Positions 26,832-36,196 of a stretch of DNA of 64,000 nucleotides are shown here, one piece after another. The stretch is taken from NCBI GenBank assembly GCA_902629125.1, contig CACOPQ010000007.1, positions 1-64,000 of the forward strand, written 5' to 3'. Made by a program: the position numbers and the translations under genes. The DNA comes from an uncultured Alphaproteobacteria bacterium. GTDB taxonomy: Bacteria; Pseudomonadota; Alphaproteobacteria; Thalassobaculales; Thalassobaculaceae. The notes below the pieces were generated by a model. The model was not told the DNA's origin, did no database searches, and saw nothing but the letters and a program-made list of their open reading frames with translations. Numbering within the stretch: position 1 is the stretch's first letter; each line of letters begins with the position of its first letter.

Positions 26832-28652
26832 CTAGTCAGCAGCATCTGACATGGGTGCAGGTTGCGGAGTTGTGATTTGGGCTCCTATGATACCTTCCTC
26901 TACAGCCTTTATTTGCATAGCTAAATATTTTGAGAAAATACGAACCTGTGCAAGGCCGCCAGCTGTAAACCAGAGCCCAGGTTGTGGTGTCCGTCTCCAC
27001 ATATTTCGGAGTTCGCCGCCTTTATCAAATCCCCATACCTGCCCAATGCGGTCGGCAATAGTATTTCCAAGAAAAAGACGTGTCGTTTCTTGTTGATTTT
27101 TATACCCTGTTGCTGTCACGAGAAGGTCAGCCTCGACGATCGAGCCATCCTTCATTTTTAACCCATTTTCAATAAAAGTATCAATTTCTGAAAATTGGAT
27201 TAATCCAACTTCGCCATTTATTATCAAATCAGAGCATCCCACGTTAAAACAGTAGCCCCCGCCTCGTCGAAGGTAACTCATTTGAAAACCAGTAGCGTCA
27301 TTACTTCCGTTGTTGAGCCGAAAGCCTCGTGTTTCAAGTCCATCAAGCAATTCTTTATCGTTCTCGAGCATTGATCTTGTTGATTTTTGATAAGATTTCA
27401 CCAAAACAGGGTAGGGTAGTGATACCGCCAGTAAATCATTATCTTCGATTGGTGGTCCTTCAAAGTAATGTGAATAGACTTTTTGAGCCTCTCGTAAACT
27501 CACTATGTGTGTAGAACTTCTTTGGATAATGCTCACATCAACGCCACAAGAATGAAGGTCTTGCGTAACATCGTGTCCACTATTGCCGGTTCCTAGCACC
27601 ACTGCTTTCTTTCCGGCCCATTTGTGGCCATCTAAGTAAGCCCCGGAGTGTATTATCTCACCTTTAAAGTCATCAATTCCTGGAAGCTCTGGCTTTACAG
27701 GTATAGCGCTTACACCAGTCGAGAAAACAATATGACGTGGTCTCAGAATTCTCTCCGTTCCTTTTGAGTTTTTAACAACGATTGTCCATTGGCCGTTCGT
27801 TTCATCGTATGAGCCATTGACCAGCGCTGTGTCCATCCAAACGTTCAATTCCATGGCTTCTGCGTAACCTTCAAACCAGTTGGCTATCTTGTCCTTTGGA
27901 ATGAAGACGGGCCAATTTGGAGGGAAAGGCATATATGGCATGTGGTTTATGTAGACTTCATTATGAAGTACCAAGGAGTGATACCTTTTTCGCCAATTAT
28001 CCCCCACCCGTTGATGCTTATCTATGAGAAGCGTATCAACACCTAAAACAGATAAGCGTGCTGCCAGCGTCAAGCCTGATTGTCCTGCGCCAACAACTAG
28101 GACTGCCGGTTCTCTATCGCGGTATTCTCGGGATTTATTTCTGAGATCTAGCCAATTGTCACCCCCAAATGATCTTGAATAGTTTTCACCTGAAGGCCGG
28201 CGGTCTCCTATAGCTTCTTCGTGTCCACGGATCTCCTCTAGTGATGTCATGAGAACCCATGCTTTTAATGAGTTCGGGCCATCCTCATCAGCAACTAGTC
28301 TCAAAATACCACTAGCGGGACCCCAAACAGTATCTAACTTTATAAAGGCTTCTATACAAATAGTATCAGCTCTATCAATTACTCGAGGAGGCGTGCGCTC
28401 CTCCGCTAAAGATAATCCACTTGGCTTTGCCTTGGGCGTTGTCTGCTGCAGCGTGTGAAGAATTTCCTGATTACCGCTCATTGTTTGAACATGCCAGGTG
28501 AAAGCTAGCAGGTCTCGCCATTGACCTTGATCCACAAATAAATTTGCCGCGTCATTAAACCGATTTTTACTGAGCGCTGTTTCGAAATGTTTTAACCACT
28601 CGTTAACTACTTTGGGTAGGTCCAGACTTTCTAGATGGGAGGGCTTCGCCAT
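26832..28652 (-). CDS. Flavin-containing monooxygenase with N-terminal NTF2-like domain
   Basis: This 606-residue fusion has an N-terminal region (about 15-150) resembling an NTF2/SnoaL-like domain (RFNDAANLFVDQGQWRDLLA). An FMO/Baeyer-Villiger-type flavoprotein follows, with FAD motif VLVVGAGQSGLTLAARLS (about 190), FMO signature FKGEIIHSGAYLDG and NADPH motif AVVLGTGNSGHDVTQDL. Proteins of this arrangement are common in Proteobacteria and fungi and oxidise small organic substrates; the substrate is unknown. GGAGATAAGAA precedes the ATG. It lies downstream of the CoA-transferase/GST pair and may be transcribed with them, but a 118-base gap leaves room for its own promoter. Confidence 0.88.
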   Translation of the reverse strand: MAKPSHLESLDLPKVVNEWLKHFETALSKNRFNDAANLFVDQGQWRDLLAFTWHVQTMSGNQEILHTLQQTTPKAKPSGLSLAEERTPPRVIDRADTICIEAFIKLDTVWGPASGILRLVADEDGPNSLKAWVLMTSLEEIRGHEEAIGDRRPSGENYSRSFGGDNWLDLRNKSREYRDREPAVLVVGAGQSGLTLAARLSVLGVDTLLIDKHQRVGDNWRKRYHSLVLHNEVYINHMPYMPFPPNWPVFIPKDKIANWFEGYAEAMELNVWMDTALVNGSYDETNGQWTIVVKNSKGTERILRPRHIVFSTGVSAIPVKPELPGIDDFKGEIIHSGAYLDGHKWAGKKAVVLGTGNSGHDVTQDLHSCGVDVSIIQRSSTHIVSLREAQKVYSHYFEGPPIEDNDLLAVSLPYPVLVKSYQKSTRSMLENDKELLDGLETRGFRLNNGSNDATGFQMSYLRRGGGYCFNVGCSDLIINGEVGLIQFSEIDTFIENGLKMKDGSIVEADLLVTATGYKNQQETTRLFLGNTIADRIGQVWGFDKGGELRNMWRRTPQPGLWFTAGGLAQVRIFSKYLAMQIKAVEEGIIGAQITTPQPAPMSDAAD

Positions 28653-28770
28653 TTCTTATCTCCATAATTTTTTAGCTAGTCACTACTACGCTTATTACTA
28701 AATAAGCCTGGAAATAGTCCAGGACAAGCATCAATATGATCCCATTGCAAATATTGCGAAAATTTTCAAC

Positions 28771-29487
28771 TTAGGGGGTGGCCTTTCGGCTTTGCGCAGG
28801 CTTCGACACCGGTTTTGAATTGAAAAGTATCTTTCTTTCTTCTTCTGTTGGGGGAGCGCTTCTCCTTAAGTCTTTACCTAAATCTACTCCTCTTTTTACG
28901 GCAGGCCTATTTTTTATGCGATTGCGCCAGGCGCTCAAGTTTGGGAAATCTTCTAGGCTTGCTCCCAAAGGTTTAGCAATCAGAACCCAAGGCCAATTTA
29001 TTATATCTGCTATAGAGTACTCCTCACCAAGTATGAATGGCCGTGTCGCAAGTCTTCTTTCTAAAACGCCTAAGCATCTGTCATATTCATTTGCGTACCT
29101 TTCATGAGAATATTTATTATCCCCAACGGCATAGTTAACAAAATGGCTTAATTGGCCAGCCATTGGACCTTGATTGCCAGTTTGCCAAAATAACCACTCA
29201 ATAGTTTCCTTTTTGCCTGAAGGTGTATTCGGGATAAGTTGTCCTGTTTTTTCAGCTAAATAGAAAAGGATTGCGCCTGATTCAAAAACAGTTACAGGAT
29301 CGCCATCAACTTCATGATCAACAATAGCTGGCATGCGATTATTGGGACTAATCTCTAAAAAATTAGGATCGAATTGATCCCCTTTGCCAATGTTTACAGG
29401 AACCATTTTATACGGTGTCCCAAGTTCCTCTAGTAATATAGAAACCTTCCACCCATTGGGTGTTGGCCAGTAATAAAAATCAATCAT
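28771..29487 (-). CDS. Glutathione S-transferase (YfcG/YghU-like)
   Basis: This 238-residue GST of the nu class has the N-terminal thioredoxin fold beginning YYWPTPNGWKVSILLEELGT, in which the TPNGxKV motif contacts the glutathione thiol, then NNRMPAIVDHE (cis-Pro) and ESGAILFYLAEKTG. The helical C-terminal domain is complete (YSIADIINWPWVLIAKPLG). In E. coli, YfcG and YghU have disulfide reductase activity. The gene starts 21 bases after the CoA-transferase gene and is probably co-transcribed with it. Confidence 0.88.
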   Translation of the reverse strand: MIDFYYWPTPNGWKVSILLEELGTPYKMVPVNIGKGDQFDPNFLEISPNNRMPAIVDHEVDGDPVTVFESGAILFYLAEKTGQLIPNTPSGKKETIEWLFWQTGNQGPMAGQLSHFVNYAVGDNKYSHERYANEYDRCLGVLERRLATRPFILGEEYSIADIINWPWVLIAKPLGASLEDFPNLSAWRNRIKNRPAVKRGVDLGKDLRRSAPPTEEERKILFNSKPVSKPAQSRKATP

Positions 29488-29508
29488 TTTTTTTCACCAT
29501 TTAGGATA

Positions 29509-30708
29509 CTATTTTTTATCTGGTACGCCCACAACACCGTCTTGAATAAGAGACTTAATTAGACCCTCGTCGTACCCAAGGTTTCTTAGGGCTTCTTCTG
29601 AATATTCCCCAAGAATGGGTGCTCCCCTTTTAATTTTTGAAGGGGTGCGCGAAAAGGTTGCTGCTGGTCTTGCTTGGCGAAGTTGCCCCGCTGCGTGATG
29701 CGGAAACTCTTGAACGGTTTGGTTGGCAATGACCTGAGGGTGTGATGCAACATCTCTGCGCCGCAGGATTGGTGCGCATGGTACGTCCGCTGCTTCTAAT
29801 ATCTCTAACCAATCTTTTGCTGACTTAGTCCTAAGCACTTCCTGCGTTAAATTTAGTCGGTCATTTATATTTTTGTGCCTCAGCGCTGGTGTTTTAAATC
29901 TCTCATCCGTAAGCCATTCTGGATGCCCCAGAGCATTTGCAAGATTTAACCACTGTTTATCTGTGTTAACAGCTACACTTATATAGCCATCGAGGGTTTC
30001 GTATATTAAATCGATGAAACTTTGCGCCGCTTCCTGAGGAAATTCACCGCCTACAAAAGTTTGGCTGCCCATATCGGAATGCCAGAGAAAAGAGATAACA
30101 GAGTCTAGCATGGATAAGCGAACATGTTGTCCCTCGCCAGACCGCTCCCTTTCAAGCAATGCAGCTGTGATTGCCTGTGCCGCCATAACACCAGTTAATT
30201 TGTCTGGAACAATAGTTCTTACAAGGCGAGGCCTTTCGTCATCTGATCCTGCTTGGATGGTCGTTAATCCGGATAGAGCTTGGACTAATGGGTCATAAAC
30301 GGGTCGCTCCGCAAATGGTCCGTTTTCTCCAAAGCCACTTATTGAAACATAAATGATTCCTCTGTTTATCTCGCGAATGACTTCTTCGCCCAAACCTATT
30401 CGTTTGATAACACCCGGGCGCATGTTTTGAATAAAAACATCTGCGTCCGCCGCTAGCTTTTTTACAATTTCCAATCCTTTCTTAGTCTTGGTATTTACAG
30501 CTAGAGAGCGTTTGCTTCTGTTGTTATTTATAAAAGGCGCTGAGAGGTCTCCTCTTCGATTTGACATTGCTCTTGTAAAGTCACCGCCGTCAGGGTTCTC
30601 TATTTTAATGACGTCAGCTCCTTGGTCTCCCAGCATCATTGTGCAGAGAGGACCGGAGACGACACTCGTCATATCAATAATTCGATAACCAGAAAGAGGA
30701 CCGGTCAT
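29509..30708 (-). CDS. CaiB/BaiF family (class III) CoA-transferase
   Basis: This 399-residue class III CoA-transferase moves CoA between acyl groups through a mixed-anhydride Asp. The N-terminal Rossmann-like GYRIIDMTSVVSGPLCTMMLG is followed by IKIENPDGGDFTRAM, and the catalytic Asp is in RLSMLDSVISFLW (about 175). The usual Gly-rich GFGENGPFAERPVYDPL comes before it. Donor and acceptor acids cannot be predicted. It is first of a minus-strand pair with the GST gene and is divergent from a second CaiB/BaiF gene, with 247 bases between the two starts. Confidence 0.92.
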   Translation of the reverse strand: MTGPLSGYRIIDMTSVVSGPLCTMMLGDQGADVIKIENPDGGDFTRAMSNRRGDLSAPFINNNRSKRSLAVNTKTKKGLEIVKKLAADADVFIQNMRPGVIKRIGLGEEVIREINRGIIYVSISGFGENGPFAERPVYDPLVQALSGLTTIQAGSDDERPRLVRTIVPDKLTGVMAAQAITAALLERERSGEGQHVRLSMLDSVISFLWHSDMGSQTFVGGEFPQEAAQSFIDLIYETLDGYISVAVNTDKQWLNLANALGHPEWLTDERFKTPALRHKNINDRLNLTQEVLRTKSAKDWLEILEAADVPCAPILRRRDVASHPQVIANQTVQEFPHHAAGQLRQARPAATFSRTPSKIKRGAPILGEYSEEALRNLGYDEGLIKSLIQDGVVGVPDKK

Positions 30709-30955
30709 GCCAAATTCCTTTGTTTTTCTAAATATTTCAATTTGACGTTGTCTTTACTGTAATTGATTTTCGTTAAAAAAACAGCACAGTTATTTCATTG
30801 CAGAAGTGTCATTACTCTCTAAAATAATAGTGAGAAAATAATATGACATAGCTAGCAAATATAACTCACTACTCTTCTTTATCATGTAACGTTGATTTAT
30901 CTTGATCATATAGATTAAGCTTCTGGCTATATTTTTTATTTGTAAGGATATATCT

Positions 30956-32173
30956 ATGTCGAAGGCGTTTGATGGGGTTACGGTCTTGGATCTAAGCCAG
31001 GTCCTTGCAGGGCCGTCGTGTGGTATGCAGCTCGCACTTCTGGGAGCCAATATAATTAAAATAGAGCCCCCTAGTGGTGGTGACCAGATGCGAAGCCGTG
31101 TTCTTGAAAGTCAGTTTAGTGACATTGGTATGGCAGCAGGCTTTTTGGCCATGAATATAGGTAAAAGGAGTTTGGGACTAGATATAAAGTCCGAAAAGGG
31201 TAAAGAAATTCTTTTTGCACTCATAAAAAAGTCAGATGTAATTCTTCATAATTTCAGGGCTGGAGTAGTCGACCGTTTGGGGTTGGACTATGAAAGTGTG
31301 CGGGCTATTAATCCAGGTATTGTTTATACAGTTATATCGGGATATGGCGCCAAAGGTCCTCGGTCTGCCGATCCTGCGTATGATGGAGCAGTTCAGGCAG
31401 CGGCTGGTATGATGGCAAATAACGGAACAGCAGAAAGCGGGCCATTAAGGACTGGGTATATGCCTGTTGACCTGATGACAGGTATGACGGCCGCCTATGC
31501 GACTACGGCTGCTTTACTTCGCAAGCAAAAAACAGGTGAAGGGCAAATGGTCGATGTTGCAATGCTTGACTGTGCAATAACACTTGGATCAGCAAATTTT
31601 TCGCGATCGGAAGTGGATGATATTCCGGACATGCTAATTGGCAATCAGTCAATTACAAGCGCTCCTACCGCGAGTAGTTTCCCAACAGCCGAGGGGTCAA
31701 TCCTCACAGCTGCCATAATGCCAAAGCATGTGGAAGCATTTTTCGATGAAATAGGCCTTAAAGAAATGTTGAGTGACCCAAAATTTGCTACTCGCGAGGC
31801 AAGGATAGAAAATAAAGAGATCGTGCGAGACGCAATGATTGAAGCATTGAAATCGGATACAGCAGAAAATTGGGAGAAGAGGCTCGCGCCTCGAGGTGTC
31901 CCCGTCGCAAAAATAAATTCGGTCAAAGAAACTGCCAGATTAGAGCAGTTGCAATATCGTAATATTTTAACAGCGGTTCCTGCCGCCAAAGGTATGGCAA
32001 CTGGTTATAAGTTGCCGGGAGCCCCCTTTACTAACTCTGAAGATGGACCTGAAGTTATGCGTCCGGCCCCAGTACTAGGTCAACACACTCTGGAGATACT
32101 TGAAGAAATTGGCATCGAAAAGTCGATTATAAGCACGCTCGCGGCGGAGGGTGTAATCTGTAAGGATGAATAG
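30956..32173 (+). CDS. CaiB/BaiF family (class III) CoA-transferase
   Basis: This 405-residue protein is a second class III CoA-transferase. GVTVLDLSQVLAGPSCGMQL, IKIEPPSGGDQMRSR, SGYGAKGPRSADPAYDG and the catalytic Asp in MVDVAMLDCAITLGS match the family. It differs widely from the divergent neighbour at 29509, so the two are not a recent duplication and probably handle different acids. AAGGA precedes the ATG. It is convergent with the DAO gene (65 bases between stops). Confidence 0.92.
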   Translation: MSKAFDGVTVLDLSQVLAGPSCGMQLALLGANIIKIEPPSGGDQMRSRVLESQFSDIGMAAGFLAMNIGKRSLGLDIKSEKGKEILFALIKKSDVILHNFRAGVVDRLGLDYESVRAINPGIVYTVISGYGAKGPRSADPAYDGAVQAAAGMMANNGTAESGPLRTGYMPVDLMTGMTAAYATTAALLRKQKTGEGQMVDVAMLDCAITLGSANFSRSEVDDIPDMLIGNQSITSAPTASSFPTAEGSILTAAIMPKHVEAFFDEIGLKEMLSDPKFATREARIENKEIVRDAMIEALKSDTAENWEKRLAPRGVPVAKINSVKETARLEQLQYRNILTAVPAAKGMATGYKLPGAPFTNSEDGPEVMRPAPVLGQHTLEILEEIGIEKSIISTLAAEGVICKDE

Positions 32174-32238
32174 AAAATAATTATCGTTAAGGCATAAAGG
32201 CCATTTTGGGAAATCAAAGACCAAATTATTTCGAAAAT

Positions 32239-33402
32239 TTAGATTATTCCTGACTCTCTATACGGCTTTCTTTCTAAGATCCGGCTAGGGCCAAACCTGG
32301 TAAGATCAATCGTTTGAAACTTATTTGTTAAAATAAGCTCACTAATTGCCAGACCTGTAGCGGGTGCATGCATTATACCATGGCCAGAGAAGCCGGTAGC
32401 AACAAATAGGTTTTTAGGGTCTCCAATCCACTTGCCGAGAATTGCATTGAAGTCTAGGCTGTTTCTCGCGTAATGACCACGCCAACTTCTTTCGAGTTTT
32501 ATAACCTCCATTGCAGGTACACGATTGGCAAGAGCGGGCCAAACGGTATGCTCAAAGTAATCATTGCTCAATTCCCAATTCCAGCCGGCGTTAACTGACC
32601 AGTCTGGTACTCCTCCTGTATACCCGTCTCCTTCAGGTCGAAATGCCAGATCCGTCTCTGTTTTTATAAAAGGGAGTGCCTCCAACTTTTCTCCGCAGCG
32701 GAAAAAATAGCTCTCCCTGCTCATTGGGTCTACTGGCAGGCAAATATTAAAAAAACTTGCAATTTGTTTAGACCAAGCACCGGCAGCTAAAACAACGATA
32801 TCTTGATGGAGAAGTTGTCCCGATGAACAATGTAGCGTTGAAAGTTTTCCGTTATTGATATCACCCGCGACTACTTCGTCTTCCAAAAACTTCACTCCAA
32901 GCTCTCTAGACTTGGCTCTGAAGCTCTGCAATGCAGAATACGCATCGATCCATGCATCATCCGGCGAGTAAACCGCTAAATTTATATCTTTACAATTTAT
33001 TGATGGGAAAAGTTTTGAGATGCTTCGGCGATCTAAAATCTCCGCATTAACGCCCGATTTTTGCTGTTGCTCGAGATTTTCCACCATGGTTCGTGCGTTT
33101 CCGCCATCAGAAACAAAAAGGTAACCCTGTTTCTTGAAAGAAATTGATGCGGGCTGAGTTGAGGTCGACATAAATGTGTCAAAGTTTTGATAGAAGTTTA
33201 ATCCAAATTGCGCCATCGCGATGTTTTCAGGCAAACTAAATAGTTGCCGTATGCCGCCTGAGCCTCTTGGTGTAGCTGCCTTCTCGTAGGTCCTATCGCG
33301 TTCAACCACTATAACATTACCAGATTCGCCCGTGCGAGCTAGATGGTATGCTATAGACGTACCAATAATGCCGCCGCCTATTATTGTGATATTATTTCGC
33401 AT
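32239..33402 (-). CDS. FAD-dependent amine/amino-acid oxidase (DAO family)
   Basis: This oxidase of about 387 residues is related to sarcosine/glycine oxidases. The FAD motif is ITIIGGGIIGTSIAYHLA. PRGSGGIRQLFSLPENIAMA is the segment typical of the group, and the C-terminal FAD loop is NLFVATGFSGHGIMHAPATG. The ATG at 33402 with AGGTG upstream starts directly before the FAD strand; the longer frame to 33477 overlaps the SDR gene and is not used. The SDR gene ends eight bases before this start, so the two form an operon. The substrate is probably a secondary amine or an N-methyl amino acid; this is inference. Confidence 0.85.
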   Translation of the reverse strand: MRNNITIIGGGIIGTSIAYHLARTGESGNVIVVERDRTYEKAATPRGSGGIRQLFSLPENIAMAQFGLNFYQNFDTFMSTSTQPASISFKKQGYLFVSDGGNARTMVENLEQQQKSGVNAEILDRRSISKLFPSINCKDINLAVYSPDDAWIDAYSALQSFRAKSRELGVKFLEDEVVAGDINNGKLSTLHCSSGQLLHQDIVVLAAGAWSKQIASFFNICLPVDPMSRESYFFRCGEKLEALPFIKTETDLAFRPEGDGYTGGVPDWSVNAGWNWELSNDYFEHTVWPALANRVPAMEVIKLERSWRGHYARNSLDFNAILGKWIGDPKNLFVATGFSGHGIMHAPATGLAISELILTNKFQTIDLTRFGPSRILERKPYRESGII

Positions 33403-33410
33403 AGAAACAC

Positions 33411-34151
33411 CTACGTTTCGGCGCCGCCATTGCAATTTATCATTTGGCCATTTACGAATGCGCCGCCCTTTGAACATAGGAAACCAGTTAGTGCGGCAAT
33501 CTCTTCAGGCTGTCCCAACCTTCCTAATGGAACCTTTGGGATCATAGAAACGATATGTTCGCGTTGTTCGGCATCACCAGCAGTATCTATTGGACCTGGT
33601 GATATAGCATTGGTTGTTACACCTTCTGCCCCAAATTCTTTACCAAGAGATTTTGTTAGGCCCCAAAGGCCGTGTTTTGCTGCTGAAACGGGAGCGCGGC
33701 CTCTATATCCATGAATAGCATTCATGCCGGTTATGTTGATTATTCTACCCCATCCGTTTTTTATCATGCCCCCGGCAAAAGCTCGGCATGTATAAAATGC
33801 TGAATTCAAATCAATATCTAAAACTTTGTGCCAATCATCGTCTTCCATTTCCAAAAAAGGCTTTGATGGCCTTATCGCAGCATTATTTACGAGAATGTCA
33901 ATTCTATCAAACTCCTTCAAGGCTTCTTTTGCCATTCGCTTGACTTCATCTGAAGAACCAACATTTCCCATCAATACGCTGACGTTAACCCCCATCTCGT
34001 TAAGAGCAGCGGCCGTTTGCTCACATGCCTTTACATCAGAATTACCATTTAAAACGATATTGCAACCTGTAGATGCCAAGTTGATAGCGATCGCTCTTCC
34101 AATATTTTTACCCGCTCCTGTTATGAATGCGGTTTTTCCCGAGTGTTCCAT
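33411..34151 (-). CDS. SDR family protein with altered catalytic residues
   Basis: This short-chain dehydrogenase-like protein has about 246 residues. Cofactor binding is intact: TAFITGAGKNIGRAIAINL and ILVNNAAIRPSKPF. The usual YxxxK is replaced by VSAAKHG, that is, Val for the catalytic Tyr, and the usual active-site Ser segment reads INITGMNAIHG, with Gly at the Ser position. The codon for Val is GTT at about 33685 (minus strand). The C-terminal substrate region (SPGPIDTAGDAEQ) is normal. It may be catalytically different or use another chemistry; some natural SDR subgroups lack the Tyr. It is first in an operon with the DAO gene. Confidence 0.85.
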   Translation of the reverse strand: MEHSGKTAFITGAGKNIGRAIAINLASTGCNIVLNGNSDVKACEQTAAALNEMGVNVSVLMGNVGSSDEVKRMAKEALKEFDRIDILVNNAAIRPSKPFLEMEDDDWHKVLDIDLNSAFYTCRAFAGGMIKNGWGRIINITGMNAIHGYRGRAPVSAAKHGLWGLTKSLGKEFGAEGVTTNAISPGPIDTAGDAEQREHIVSMIPKVPLGRLGQPEEIAALTGFLCSKGGAFVNGQMINCNGGAET

Positions 34152-34279
34152 GGTTTTCCCTTTAAGATACAACATCAATTGAGTAAGTATGGTCTGTAAA
34201 TTCAGTCTACTATACGCTATGATAGACCTTACTTAGAGTGGAAACTATTTCTTTTATTTAAAATATTTAAGGGTGTTTC

Positions 34280-34510
34280 ATGTTGCCATCTGCTGAAACC
34301 TGCGCGCGTTGGAAAAATAAGAAATTTGTTCGTCAGCCCCATAGAATGATCATTGGGTTTCTCGTGTCAGTATGCGTTCTTTTTTATGCTATATTTTCTG
34401 GTCAATATGGCGCAGCGCAGATGTTTGGAGTGATAGCCTTAATATTTTTATTCTTTTACGCCGTAGCAAATTTCATCGTTTGGAGGGCGGGTGAAATTGA
34501 AATAGATTGA
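34280..34510 (+). CDS. Small hypothetical membrane protein
   Basis: This 76-residue protein has two predicted transmembrane helices, RMIIGFLVSVCVLFYAIF and FGVIALIFLFFYAVANFIVW, separated by a short loop with SGQYGAAQ, and an acidic C-terminus. The ATG is preceded by AAGGG. It is convergent with the VOC gene (five bases between stops) and divergent from the SDR gene. I do not recognise a family, and no function can be inferred. Confidence 0.6.
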   Translation: MLPSAETCARWKNKKFVRQPHRMIIGFLVSVCVLFYAIFSGQYGAAQMFGVIALIFLFFYAVANFIVWRAGEIEID

Positions 34511-34515
34511 TGAAA

Positions 34516-35013
34516 TTATGCTGTTAAGTCTTCTCCGTCCACTCTAATAAATTCTTCTCCAAAGCTAAAATTTGCGTCGTTTTCGAGTAATCCAGTGCCA
34601 GGAACAAAATTTACCTCTAGTCGAATGCCATCAGGATCTTCAAACAAAACATAATAATATCCCGGTGCCCACTCGCGAACTTCCGGGCCTCTTACAATCT
34701 TTGCTCCAAGGCCAATTAAAAGTTTTGCTGTCGTGTCCACATCCTCCCTCGATCGAGCTCTAAAGCAAAGATGATGAAGTCCCACTCTATATTGTTGAAA
34801 ATGTTCTTTCTGAAATTCCGGATCACATTTCCTGATGCCAATTGCGGTTCTTGCACCCACGTGATAACAGAAGTCCGGACCATCATGGACCAATGTCATG
34901 CCGAAGGCAGGTAAAAGTTTCGTGTAAAACTGACGTGACTTGTCATACTTGGTTACTGTGAGAATAACATGGGCTAGCCCATTTATATTGACCAACGGCT
35001 GGTCCTTAGCCAT
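34516..35013 (-). CDS. VOC (glyoxalase/bleomycin resistance) family protein
   Basis: This 165-residue protein has two beta-alpha-beta-beta-beta modules of the vicinal oxygen chelate superfamily. First-module residues are GLAHVILTVTKYDKSRQFY (His ligand). The second module has GLHHLCFRARSREDVD and the Glu ligand in DPDGIRLEVNFVPG. It could be a lyase, epimerase or dioxygenase-like enzyme. It lies five bases behind the GarR-like reductase gene in an apparent operon. Confidence 0.85.
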   Translation of the reverse strand: MAKDQPLVNINGLAHVILTVTKYDKSRQFYTKLLPAFGMTLVHDGPDFCYHVGARTAIGIRKCDPEFQKEHFQQYRVGLHHLCFRARSREDVDTTAKLLIGLGAKIVRGPEVREWAPGYYYVLFEDPDGIRLEVNFVPGTGLLENDANFSFGEEFIRVDGEDLTA

Positions 35014-35018
35014 CTATT

Positions 35019-35906
35019 TTATCCGCTATTCACTTGGTGGTTAGACATTCTCTCTAGTGCCGTAACAAGGCCAGAGTGATCAAGTTCATTGTCGCCATGG
35101 GCTGTACAAGCATTGAACAACTCCTGGGTGGATGAAGTATTGGGTAAACTTACACCTAGCGACTTAGCACCCTGAAGAGCGAGGTTTAAATCTTTTTGGT
35201 GGAGTTCAATTCTAAAACCTGGATCGAAAGTCCTATTTATCATTCGATCACCGTGCACCTCCAGAATTCTGGATTGAGCTAAGCCACCCATTAAAGCTTG
35301 CCTAACTTTAGAGGGATCAGCTCCCGCCTTCGAAGCAAAAACCAATGCTTCGCCAACAGCTTCAATTGTAAGTGCTACAATAATCTGGTTTGCAACCTTT
35401 GTGGTTTGGCCTACGCCATTTTCGCCAACGAGAGTAATATTGCTTCCCATAAGTTCTAAAATAGGAGTTGCCATATTAAAATCGTTCTCGGACCCTCCAA
35501 CCATGATGGTTAGTGATGCAGCTTTGGCTCCAACCTCACCCCCAGATACAGGCGCATCCAAGTAACCACATCCTTTATCGTTGATTTTCTGAGCAAATAA
35601 TTTTGTATCGATGGGTGAAATCGAACTCATATCAATCACTAATTTTCCACTCGAAAGGCCAGCGGCAACACCATTTTCAGAGAAGAGAACTTCTTCGACT
35701 TGGGGGGTGTCTGGCACCATGATGATGATGATTTCAGCTTCTTCTGCAACTCTGGCAAAACTATCAACTACCTTGAGGCCAGCATTTACCAAGTCTGTGC
35801 TCGGTTGTGTATTATGGACGGCAGAAATGATTGTATGCCCCCCTGCTAATAGGTGCCCCGCCATCGGGGCTCCCATAATTCCTAGTCCAATGAAGCCAAT
35901 GTTCAT
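35019..35906 (-). CDS. 2-hydroxy-3-oxopropionate reductase-like (beta-hydroxyacid dehydrogenase)
   Basis: This 295-residue enzyme is of the 6-phosphogluconate/3-hydroxyisobutyrate dehydrogenase family. Its NAD(P) motif is IGFIGLGIMGAPMAGHLLAG, the substrate motif is YLDAPVSGGEVGAKAASL and the catalytic Lys is in GVGQTTKVANQIIVALT. The C-terminal helix has FRIELHQKDLNLALQGAK. It fits GarR/GlxR tartronate semialdehyde reductase best, but related beta-hydroxyacid dehydrogenases cannot be excluded. TCTCC-type spacing (AGGAGA) precedes the ATG. The downstream VOC gene is co-transcribed. Confidence 0.88.
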   Translation of the reverse strand: MNIGFIGLGIMGAPMAGHLLAGGHTIISAVHNTQPSTDLVNAGLKVVDSFARVAEEAEIIIIMVPDTPQVEEVLFSENGVAAGLSSGKLVIDMSSISPIDTKLFAQKINDKGCGYLDAPVSGGEVGAKAASLTIMVGGSENDFNMATPILELMGSNITLVGENGVGQTTKVANQIIVALTIEAVGEALVFASKAGADPSKVRQALMGGLAQSRILEVHGDRMINRTFDPGFRIELHQKDLNLALQGAKSLGVSLPNTSSTQELFNACTAHGDNELDHSGLVTALERMSNHQVNSG

Positions 35907-36196
35907 GATTTTCTCCTGGTATGGCCCTTAAAAGAAAGGGTAGTAAAACTGAGCAGTTAATCACTTAAAATTAGAGATTTAGTATATTATAGTATTCTAT
36001 TTCTCCATCAAAAATAATAAACGCAGTCATCTAAGTTAATTTTGCTATTTTATGCAGATTACATAGGCAATGAAGAAAAATATGTTGAATTTAGTTTTAA
36101 ATGCAAAATTTTAGATAATTATCGTTTTTAGGGGTTTGTCTGGTTAAATGTGTCAAAGATGTTTATTATTCCCTTTAAAAATAACGGGAGCTCGTC

